Source: Kofleriaceae bacterium
GTDB taxonomy: Bacteria; Myxococcota_A; Polyangia; Haliangiales; Haliangiaceae
Length of the DNA: 35,696 nucleotides
Assembly (NCBI GenBank): GCA_025357755.1
Contig: JANXOP010000116.1
Coordinates: forward strand, 1 to 35,696
Reading direction: 5' to 3'
A program made the translations under genes and the position numbers. Every line of letters begins with the position of its first letter. Positions within the stretch are counted from its first letter, which is position 1. The notes below the pieces were generated by a model that had not been told where the DNA came from, made no database searches, and saw only the letters and a program-made list of their open reading frames with translations. Below are positions 23,705 to 29,947 of this stretch, in pieces.

Positions 23705-23803
23705 CTATCCCGAGATGAACGTACGGCGGCGCTCCAGCGGCACGAACTGGACAAATCCGAGCCACGCGATTCCGACGACGCCAGCGTAGATCAGCGAGCT
23801 CAA
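23705..23803 (-). CDS. Possible 32-aa membrane peptide
   Basis: A short frame from TTG at 23803 encodes a hydrophobic helix (SLIYAGVVGIAWLGFVQFV) followed by PLERRRTFISG, a good single-pass layout with positive residues on the cytosolic side. GAGGT lies 11 nt before the TTG and overlaps the stop codon of the lysozyme-like gene upstream, which would allow coupling. Against it: TTG start, small size, no recognised family. It fills most of the 125-bp gap between two minus-strand lipoprotein genes. Confidence 0.35.
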   Translation of the reverse strand: MSSLIYAGVVGIAWLGFVQFVPLERRRTFISG

Positions 23804-23817
23804 GCCCGCAGCTTACC

Positions 23818-24336
23818 TCACGGACAGATCGCGTCGGCAGCGGCGCGTGCCTTCGCCATGAACGGCAGGTGTTTGCCGTTGTTGTAGGTCCACCACGCCG
23901 ACCACTTCTTACCGTGCGAGCTGATCCGGTACATCGCGCGCGCGTTGCAGCTCGGGCTGAACGCACAGGCGACCGAGACCTCCGGATGCCAGTAGCTGTT
24001 GACCTGCCACAGGCCGCGATCGATGCCGTGCGCGTTGCCGACCGTGTTCGTGGCGGTCGACTTGAAGCCCGACTCGGCCTTCGCGATCGCGACCGCGGTG
24101 GCGAGCCGATCCGACGAGCACGAGACGCCCGCGTCTTGCGCGACCTTGGCGACGGCGAGATACGACAACCCGCTGTCCGCCTTGTCGTCGGTCACGGCCT
24201 GGTCCAGCGCGGTGTCGGCGGCGGTGTCGTCCGCTGACACCGCGAGCTCACCTTCCGGAGCATCGTCGTCCTCGGACGTGGCACAAGACGCGACAAACCC
24301 GATCGCAAAGCACGCGAGTAGCAACTTCCTGTTCAC
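23818..24336 (-). CDS. Lysozyme/transglycosylase-like lipoprotein
   Basis: 172 residues. The start is fixed by GAGGAGG 4 nt upstream of GTG at 24336; the open frame above it lacks any signal. Lipoprotein signal MNRKLLLACFAIGFVASC (lipid Cys 18), acidic linker (19-55), then a small lysozyme-like domain: AVAIAKAESGFKSTATN with the likely catalytic E88, HGIDRGLWQVNSYWH (103-117), and a C-terminal WSAWWTYNNGKHLPF. Four cysteines (73, 124, 130, 171) could form two disulfides. The pattern ESGF...G(I)xxGLWQ(V/I)NS is shared by SLT-type transglycosylases and C-type lysozymes that cut peptidoglycan. It could serve cell-wall turnover or, in a predator, attack on prey. Upstream, 194 bp separate it from the divergent STAS gene. 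Confidence 0.85.
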   Translation of the reverse strand: MNRKLLLACFAIGFVASCATSEDDDAPEGELAVSADDTAADTALDQAVTDDKADSGLSYLAVAKVAQDAGVSCSSDRLATAVAIAKAESGFKSTATNTVGNAHGIDRGLWQVNSYWHPEVSVACAFSPSCNARAMYRISSHGKKWSAWWTYNNGKHLPFMAKARAAADAICP

Positions 24337-24340
24337 GGAT

Positions 24341-24347
24341 CCTCCTC
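24341..24347 (-). promoter_or_regulatory. Strong Shine-Dalgarno site of the lysozyme-like gene
   Basis: GAGGAGG on the minus strand, 4 nt before the GTG start at 24336. It is the strongest ribosome binding site in the window and decides this start over in-frame codons further upstream. Confidence 0.75.
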
Positions 24348-24368
24348 GGGGGTAGACCCGATGACTCA

Positions 24369-24460
24369 GCACCATCGGTGCCATCGCGGCAGCTGTTGAC
24401 CCGGTAGCCGACCTCACAAAGCCGCTGCACATGGCGCGAAACTTCAGGTGGTTCAGGTGG
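24369..24460. repeat. Inverted repeat and tandem 9-mer in the divergent gap
   Basis: Between the lysozyme-like and STAS genes are the inverted repeat GCACC-ATC-GGTGC (24369-24381) and a perfect tandem copy of TTCAGGTGG (24443-24451 and 24452-24460). Either could be a regulator site; nothing else in the 194 bp looks coding. Confidence 0.4.
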
Positions 24461-24521
24461 CGGGTGGAGTAGCCGGTCGGATCCGCACGGCAGGTCGACC
24501 CGCCACGCGAGCACGCATGGC

Positions 24522-24527
24522 TATACT
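24522..24527 (+). promoter_or_regulatory. -10 element of the STAS/CheA-like genes
   Basis: TATACT lies 9 nt before the ATG at 24537. Transcription starting the usual 6-8 nt downstream would leave a 1-3 nt leader. No Shine-Dalgarno sequence and no clear -35 are seen. Confidence 0.5.
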
Positions 24528-24536
24528 CGCGTGGTC

Positions 24537-24908
24537 ATGAGCGTGAGGTTGCGGGTGCCGGCCGTGGATGATCCCGACTTCGTCGCGGAGTACGACGAGC
24601 GCACGCGCGTGCTCAAGTTGATCGGCAGCGCCGACAACGCGACCGCACCTCGCCTCGCGGAGCTTTTCGGCGAGCTCCATGGCGAGCTCGCCGCGAAGAA
24701 GGCGCAGCGCCTCGTGATCGACATGCGCGATCTCGATCACCTCGGCACGAGCTGCGTGTGCGAGCTCGTCGCCTGGCTCGAGAAGCTCGAAGATATCGAG
24801 GACCGCTACGTGATCGTCGTGAAGTCGAACCCTTCGATCGGATGGCAGCGGACCACCCTGCCCGCGCTGTCGTGCTTCGACCCGGCGTTCGTGACGGTGG
24901 AGAGCTAG
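24537..24908 (+). CDS. STAS-domain protein (anti-sigma-factor-antagonist-like)
   Basis: 123 residues from the ATG at 24537 (an in-frame GTG at 24531 is less likely given the -10 at 24522). After a beta start (EYDERTRVLKLIGSADN) the chain follows the STAS order: helix APRLAELFGELHGEL, strand QRLVIDMRDLDHLGT, then SCVCELVAWLEKLED and YVIVVKSNP. S72 in HLGTSCV aligns with the phosphorylated Ser of SpoIIAA (DSSG motif), although the preceding Asp is Gly. STAS proteins switch partners by Ser/Thr phosphorylation. The stop codon shares one nt (TAGTG) with the CheA-like gene, so both are made together. STAS role in a chemotaxis-like module is inference. Confidence 0.75.
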   Translation: MSVRLRVPAVDDPDFVAEYDERTRVLKLIGSADNATAPRLAELFGELHGELAAKKAQRLVIDMRDLDHLGTSCVCELVAWLEKLEDIEDRYVIVVKSNPSIGWQRTTLPALSCFDPAFVTVES

Positions 24909-26416
24909 TGGACCTGCCGGACGAGATCGTCCAGCAGTTCCGCGCGATGGCGCTCGTCCGGATCGCCGAGATCGAGGCATCGTGGATCCACGTGCGGACG
25001 AGCCTCGCCGAAGATGCCTCGCTCGCGATCCAGCGCGAGATCCATACGCTCAAGGGCGAGTCGCGCATGGTCGGCATGCTCGACGTCAACAAGGTCTGTC
25101 ACAAGCTCGAGGACCTGAACGACGTCGCCCGCGCGCGCGGCTATGCGGTGGACGACGAGTTCGATCTCTCGGTCACGATGGCGTTGCGGTTCATCGCAGC
25201 CTTGATCCGCAGGCCCGATCGCCAGAACGTCCCGCGCTTCCTCGAACACCTCGGCACGGTCCTCCAGCGTCACGAGCATACCGGCCGCGGTCGCCCGAGC
25301 AGCGTGCCCCCGATGCTGCGGACCACGAGCGCCGCACGGATCACGAGCCTGTTGCGTGGCCAGCTCGGGCCCGCCGCGGTCGACGCGTACATCGAATACG
25401 CGACCTCGACCGGGCCGCGCCGCGATCGGCTGCGCGCGTCGTGGCACTTGCTGCGCGACTACGTCGGGATCCAGCGCGCGATCCTCACGGCGGCGCAGCT
25501 CGCGAAGTACAAGCCCAGCGTCGGCGCGCTCGCTCGCGACCTCGGCAAGGAGGTCGACGTCACGTTCGAGATCGCGACCGCCGAGGTCACGAGCGAGGTG
25601 CTCAACGCGCTCGAGATCTGCGTGCTGCATTTGGTGCGCAACGCGATCGATCACGGCATCGAGCGGCCAGCGGTGCGCACCGCCGCCGGCAAGCCGGCCG
25701 CCGGCAAGATCATCGTGCGCGGGCGCGAGCGCGAAGGCGAGTACCTGCTCGAGGTCGAGGATGATGGCGGCGGGATCGATTTCGAACGCGTGCGCGCGCG
25801 CGCGATCGAGCTGCAGCTGGTGCAGGAGAGTGCCCCTATCGACCAGCACCAGCTGGTCGATCTGCTCTCGCACCCCGGGTTCTCGACGCGCAGTGAAGCG
25901 AGTGATGTCTCGGGCCGTGGCGTCGGCCTCGATGCGGTGCGCGCGAGTGCGGTCGATCTGGGAGGCGCGATCGCGGCGAAGACCGCGCGTGGCAAGGGCA
26001 CCACCTGGACCGTGCGCTTGCCGGTGCCGACCCTCGCGGTCCACAACCTCGCGCTCCGCGCACCGGGGCTACGCTTCCCCGTGATCCTCGATCCGAGCTG
26101 GACCATGCTCGCGAAGCGTCCAGCCCAGCCTGCTGGGGCCGGGCGCGTGCAGGCTGCCGGGCGCGTGCAGGCGCAACTATGGATCGATCTCGCGGTGGGC
26201 CTCGGGTTCAACTCGAGCAACAGCATCTCGGCGACGCTGTACTGGTTCACCAACGGCACGCTGTCGATCGGGATCGCGTGCGGCGGCAAGCCGGAGCCGG
26301 TCGACGCGCGTCGCCTGGTCGCGACCCAGGGCACGTGCGTGGGTGAGGTCGTCACGGTCGATTCTGTCGAGGGCTTGTTGATCAGGCCCGAGCACATTCC
26401 AGGAGTACGCGGTTGA
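24908..26416 (+). CDS. CheA-like histidine kinase (Hpt, HATPase, CheW-like) without P2
   Basis: 502 residues from GTG at 24908. P1/Hpt: EIHTLKGESRMVGMLDV with phospho-acceptor H46. A helical P3-like part (about 170-210) leads straight to the kinase core: HLVRNAIDHGIE (N245, H249), EDDGGGID (284-291), HPGFSTRSE and the G2 box SDVSGRGVGLDAV (332-343), all hallmarks of CheA. The C-terminal 375-502 is a weak CheW-like P5. The CheY-binding P2 domain is missing. No cheY, cheW, methyl-accepting protein, cheR or cheB is in the window. Two in-frame tandem duplications occur (25682-25708 and 26138-26173). The gene overlaps STAS by 1 nt and the oxidoreductase by 4 nt. Confidence 0.9.
   Translation: MDLPDEIVQQFRAMALVRIAEIEASWIHVRTSLAEDASLAIQREIHTLKGESRMVGMLDVNKVCHKLEDLNDVARARGYAVDDEFDLSVTMALRFIAALIRRPDRQNVPRFLEHLGTVLQRHEHTGRGRPSSVPPMLRTTSAARITSLLRGQLGPAAVDAYIEYATSTGPRRDRLRASWHLLRDYVGIQRAILTAAQLAKYKPSVGALARDLGKEVDVTFEIATAEVTSEVLNALEICVLHLVRNAIDHGIERPAVRTAAGKPAAGKIIVRGREREGEYLLEVEDDGGGIDFERVRARAIELQLVQESAPIDQHQLVDLLSHPGFSTRSEASDVSGRGVGLDAVRASAVDLGGAIAAKTARGKGTTWTVRLPVPTLAVHNLALRAPGLRFPVILDPSWTMLAKRPAQPAGAGRVQAAGRVQAQLWIDLAVGLGFNSSNSISATLYWFTNGTLSIGIACGGKPEPVDARRLVATQGTCVGEVVTVDSVEGLLIRPEHIPGVRG
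25682..25708 (+). repeat. In-frame 15-bp-period duplication in the CheA-like gene
   Basis: GCCGCCGGCAAG occurs at 25682-25693 and 25697-25708, encoding AAGK twice (AAGKPAAGK). Typical of replication slippage; it lies in a surface loop after the N-box. Confidence 0.7.
26138..26173 (+). repeat. In-frame 18-bp tandem duplication in the CheA-like gene
   Basis: The 17-mer GCCGGGCGCGTGCAGGC is present at 26138-26154 and 26156-26172, an 18-bp period that encodes the duplicated peptide AGRVQA. It sits in a linker inside the CheW-like region. Confidence 0.8.
26401..26405 (+). promoter_or_regulatory. Shine-Dalgarno site deciding a TTG start
   Basis: AGGAG lies 7 nt before the TTG at 26413, inside the last codons of the CheA-like gene. 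It supports the TTG as the true start of the oxidoreductase, which also coincides with the start of its FAD-binding fold. Confidence 0.7.
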
Positions 26417-28857
26417 TCCCTTCCCAGGCTCGCGTCGTCGTCATCGGCGGCGGCATCATCGGTTGTTCGGTCGCATACCACCTCGCTCACATGGGCTGCA
26501 CCGATGTGGTGCTGCTCGAGCGAGACAAGCTGACTTCCGGAACCACGTGGCACGCCGCGGGCTTGATGGTCACGTTCGGCTCGACGTCCGAGACCTCGAC
26601 CGAGCTCCGCAAGTACACGCGCGACCTGTACGGGCGGCTCGAAGCCGAGACCGGGCAGAACACCGGCTGGAAGCCGGTCGGCTTCATCGAGGTCGCCTCC
26701 GATCGCGATCGGCTCGAGGAATACCGTCGGGTCTCCGCGTTCAACCGGTTCTGCGGGATCGATGTTCACGAGATCTCGCCCGAGCAAGTCGGCGATCTAT
26801 TTCCACTCGCGAAGACCGACGACCTGCTCGCCGGGTTCTACGTCAAGGAAGACGGCCGCGCGGATCCGGTCGGCGCGACGATGGCCCTCGCGAAGGGCGC
26901 GCGCCAGCTCGGCGTGAAGCTGCTCGAAGACACGCCCGCGCTCGGCGTGATCGTCAAGCGCGGTCAGGTCACCGGAGTGCGCACGGCCGAGGGGGATATC
27001 GCGTGCGAGGCCGTCGTCAACTGCGCCGGCATGTGGGCCCGCCAGCTCGGCGCGATGAACGGCATCGCGATCCCGAACCAGGCCGCGGAGCACTACTACC
27101 TGATCACCGAGCGCATTCCGGAGCTGCGATCGGACTGGCCCGTCCTCGAAGATCCGGGCTCGTACGGCTACTTCCGCGAGGAGGTCGGCGGCCTGATGAT
27201 CGGCATGTTCGAGCCGATCTGCGCGCCGTGGAACGTGCGCGGGATCCCGAACGATTTCTCGTTCGGCGAGATCCAACCCGATTGGGATCGCATGGGGCCA
27301 TACCTCGAGAAGGCGATGGCGCGCGTCCCGATCTCGAGCAACATCGGCGTCAAGAAGTTCTTCTGTGGACCCGAATCGTTCACGCCGGATCTCGCGCCGA
27401 TCGTCGGGGAAGCGCCGGAGGTCAAGAACTACTTCGTCGCGGCCGGGCTCAACTCGATCGGCATCCTGACTGGCGGCGGGCTCGGGCGCGTGCTCGCGCA
27501 CTGGGTGCTGACCGGGAGCCCGGATGTCGACGTCACGGCGATGAACATCGATCGCCTGCAGCCGTATCAAATGAACCCGGAGTACCGCCGGCTGCGCACG
27601 GTCGAGTCGCTCGGCATGGTCTATCAGTGCCACTACCCGACCCGCACGGCACAGACCGCACGCGGTGCGAAGAAGTCTCCGTTCTACGATCGGCTCGCGG
27701 CGCGGGGGGCGTACTTCCGCGATGTCAGCGGCTGGGACGGCGCGGACTACTACGCCGGTATTGGCAAGACGCCGGCGCCCGAGCTCACGTTCGGCAAGCC
27801 GAGCTGGTTCGGACAGTGGGCGGCCGAACATCGTGCGGCGCGCGAGGGCGTGATCGTCATGGACATGTCGTTCATGGCGAAGTTCCTCGTCGAGGGGCGT
27901 GACGCGGGCGCGATGCTCGAGCACATCTCGGCGAACCACGTCGACGGCGCGGAGGGGACCCTGACCTACACGCAGTGGCTGGATCAGTACGGCAAGCTCC
28001 AGGCAGACCTCACGGTGACCAAGCTCGCAGAAGACCGCTACTGGGTGGTCGCCAGCGACACGGCGCATCGCCACGTCCTGACGATGATGAAGCGAGCGAT
28101 CGATCAAGAGCATCGGCACGCGTTCGTCGCGGACATGACCGGCGCGTACGCGCAGCTCAATCTCCAGGGCCCGCGGTCGCGCGAGCTGATGCAGCTCTTG
28201 ACCACCGCCGACATGTCGAACGCCGCATTTCCATTTCGCTGCGCGCGCGAGATCGATCTCGGCTTCGCGCGCGTCCTCGTCTTACGGGTGACGTACCTCG
28301 GCGAGCTCGGCTACGAGCTCTACATCCCGACCGAGCAAGCCCTCGATGTCTACGATCGGATCGTGGCCGTGGGCGAACCGATGAGCCTCGTGCACGCGGG
28401 CCTCAAGACGCTCGCGAGCTGCCGGATGGAGAAGGCGTATCGCGATTACGGGCACGACATCGACAACACCGACACGGTGCTCGAGGCCGGCCTCGGGTTC
28501 GCAGTCGATCTGAACAAGCCCGACTTCGTCGGCAAGGCCGCGGTCGTCGCGCAGAAGGCGGCGGGCCCGTTGAGGAAGAGGCTCGTCCAGGTCTTCGTCA
28601 AAGATCCAGAGGCGCTGCTGTTCCACGCCGAAGTCATTCGTCGTGATGGCATCGCGCTCGGCTACGTGCGCGCGGCTTCGTATGGTCACACGCTCGGCGG
28701 TGCCGTCGGGCTCGCGATGATCAGCGCGGACACGCCGATCGATGCCGCCTTCCTCGCGACGGGAGTGTGGGATGTCGAGATCGCAGATCGCCGCGTGGCG
28801 ATCGTTTGTTCACTGCGACCGATGTTCGACCCGACGAACACCAAGGTGAAGGCGTAA
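26413..28857 (+). CDS. Dimethylglycine/sarcosine dehydrogenase-type FAD oxidoreductase
   Basis: 814 residues, close to the 830-860 of mitochondrial relatives. Residues 7-370 are a D-amino-acid-oxidase-type FAD domain with VVVIGGGIIGCSVAYHL (GxGxxG at 12-17). TTWHAAGL places H47 at the position where dimethylglycine dehydrogenase binds FAD covalently. A middle FAO_M-like segment (about 375-430) is followed by an aminomethyltransferase (GcvT) domain (about 435-705, including LGELGYELYIP) and a GcvT C-terminal barrel (715-805). Such enzymes demethylate N-methylglycines and pass the one-carbon unit to tetrahydrofolate. It starts with TTG, overlaps the CheA-like gene by 4 nt (TTGA) and has AGGAG 7 nt upstream. 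Dimethylglycine versus sarcosine cannot be settled from sequence. Confidence 0.9.
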   Translation: MIPSQARVVVIGGGIIGCSVAYHLAHMGCTDVVLLERDKLTSGTTWHAAGLMVTFGSTSETSTELRKYTRDLYGRLEAETGQNTGWKPVGFIEVASDRDRLEEYRRVSAFNRFCGIDVHEISPEQVGDLFPLAKTDDLLAGFYVKEDGRADPVGATMALAKGARQLGVKLLEDTPALGVIVKRGQVTGVRTAEGDIACEAVVNCAGMWARQLGAMNGIAIPNQAAEHYYLITERIPELRSDWPVLEDPGSYGYFREEVGGLMIGMFEPICAPWNVRGIPNDFSFGEIQPDWDRMGPYLEKAMARVPISSNIGVKKFFCGPESFTPDLAPIVGEAPEVKNYFVAAGLNSIGILTGGGLGRVLAHWVLTGSPDVDVTAMNIDRLQPYQMNPEYRRLRTVESLGMVYQCHYPTRTAQTARGAKKSPFYDRLAARGAYFRDVSGWDGADYYAGIGKTPAPELTFGKPSWFGQWAAEHRAAREGVIVMDMSFMAKFLVEGRDAGAMLEHISANHVDGAEGTLTYTQWLDQYGKLQADLTVTKLAEDRYWVVASDTAHRHVLTMMKRAIDQEHRHAFVADMTGAYAQLNLQGPRSRELMQLLTTADMSNAAFPFRCAREIDLGFARVLVLRVTYLGELGYELYIPTEQALDVYDRIVAVGEPMSLVHAGLKTLASCRMEKAYRDYGHDIDNTDTVLEAGLGFAVDLNKPDFVGKAAVVAQKAAGPLRKRLVQVFVKDPEALLFHAEVIRRDGIALGYVRAASYGHTLGGAVGLAMISADTPIDAAFLATGVWDVEIADRRVAIVCSLRPMFDPTNTKVKA

Positions 28858-28874
28858 CCGACACGGGTCGCGCT

Positions 28875-28905
28875 TTCGAGTTGCACCGTGCGCACTCGAA
28901 TTTTT
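28875..28905 (+). terminator. Rho-independent terminator after the oxidoreductase
   Basis: TTCGAGT (28875-28881) pairs with ACTCGAA (28894-28900) around a 12-nt loop and runs directly into TTTTT (28901-28905), 18 nt after the stop codon. It marks the end of the STAS/CheA/oxidoreductase unit. Confidence 0.75.
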
Positions 28906-28968
28906 CCGCACGGCGCGAGCGCACGATTGTGCCTTGCCACCGAGGACGAACGCATCATCCTGGTCGCC

Positions 28969-29943
28969 ATGAGGATCATCGCGTTGGGACTGCTCTCGGT
29001 GGGTGCCGCTTGCAGCCCGAACACCTCGGGGAGCATCACTGCAAAGTGTTTGCCACTCGAGCCAACCCTCGTGAATGCCCCGAATGGGTGGGATGGCACG
29101 GTGTTCACCATCGTGATGGAGAACAAGAGCCAGGGCGATATCTTCGGCAACGGCGCCGCTCCCTACATCAACAAGCTCGCGAACGACAACGCGATCGCCT
29201 TCGGCTATCACGATCCGTTCGTGCATCCGAGCGAGGCGAACTACCTCTGGATGGTCTCGGGCGAGAACTTTGGCGTGCTCGACGACGACGACCCGATCTC
29301 GCATCACCTCGACTCGACATCCCACCTCGCCGACCAGCTCGAGATGAGTGGCCTGACCTGGCGCGCATATCAAGAATCGATGGGCGCGCCGTGTGGCCTC
29401 GTCTCGCACGGCCGCTACGCGGCGAAGCACGATCCGTTCGTGTTCTTCGACGACATCAATGGTTGGGATGGCGCGCAGTTCCAGCCGTCGCAGCGCTGCC
29501 TCGACAACGTCGTCGATTACACCCAGCTCGACAAGGATCTCGAGAACGGCACCGTGCCCAAGTACGCGTTCATCACGCCGAACCTCGACAACGACATGCA
29601 CGATGGCTCGGTCGCCGAGGGAGATGCGTGGCTGGCGCACGAGATTCCGAAGATCCTCGCGAGCGACGCCTACCAGAAGGGAGGCGTGCTGTTCCTCCTG
29701 TGGGACGAAGGTGGCGGCTATCCCGCGAGCGATGATCCGCCGTTCATCGCGATCTCGCCGAACGTGAAGAAGGGGATGAAGTCGACCGCCGACTTCGACA
29801 CCAGCTCGTATCTCAAGACGATCGAAGCGATCACCGGTGTCGCTACCCTGCCCTGCGACTCCGCGACGGGTGCGCATGTCGAGATGATGCAGGAGCTGTT
29901 CACGATGCCGATGATCGGCGCCGCGACCGCGCAGGCCAACTAG
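28969..29943 (+). CDS. Phosphoesterase-family lipoprotein (acid phosphatase/phospholipase C-like)
   Basis: 324 residues from ATG at 28969, where a lipoprotein signal begins (MRIIALGLLSVGAAC, lipid Cys 15); the open frame upstream runs through the preceding terminator and is rejected. The fold is the PF04185 phosphoesterase type: FTIVMENKSQGDIFG (metal-binding E51/N52 context), PYINKLA, HPSEANYLWMVSG, then NLDNDMHDGS, GDAWLAHEIPKIL and LLWDEGGG with acidic and His metal ligands. Members are metal-dependent acid phosphatases, phosphoinositide phosphatases (SapM-like) or phospholipases C. It is shorter than bacterial phospholipase C and close to the acid phosphatase branch. Its stop is 4 nt from that of the opposing RND gene. 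Confidence 0.88.
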   Translation: MRIIALGLLSVGAACSPNTSGSITAKCLPLEPTLVNAPNGWDGTVFTIVMENKSQGDIFGNGAAPYINKLANDNAIAFGYHDPFVHPSEANYLWMVSGENFGVLDDDDPISHHLDSTSHLADQLEMSGLTWRAYQESMGAPCGLVSHGRYAAKHDPFVFFDDINGWDGAQFQPSQRCLDNVVDYTQLDKDLENGTVPKYAFITPNLDNDMHDGSVAEGDAWLAHEIPKILASDAYQKGGVLFLLWDEGGGYPASDDPPFIAISPNVKKGMKSTADFDTSSYLKTIEAITGVATLPCDSATGAHVEMMQELFTMPMIGAATAQAN

Positions 29944-29947
29944 CGAG

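Noticed and set aside
24337-24432. Longer start of the lysozyme-like gene
   Set aside because: The GTG at 24336 has GAGGAGG upstream and directly opens a lipoprotein signal.
28888-28968. Longer start of the phosphoesterase
   Set aside because: The extension begins inside the preceding terminator hairpin and hides the lipoprotein signal.
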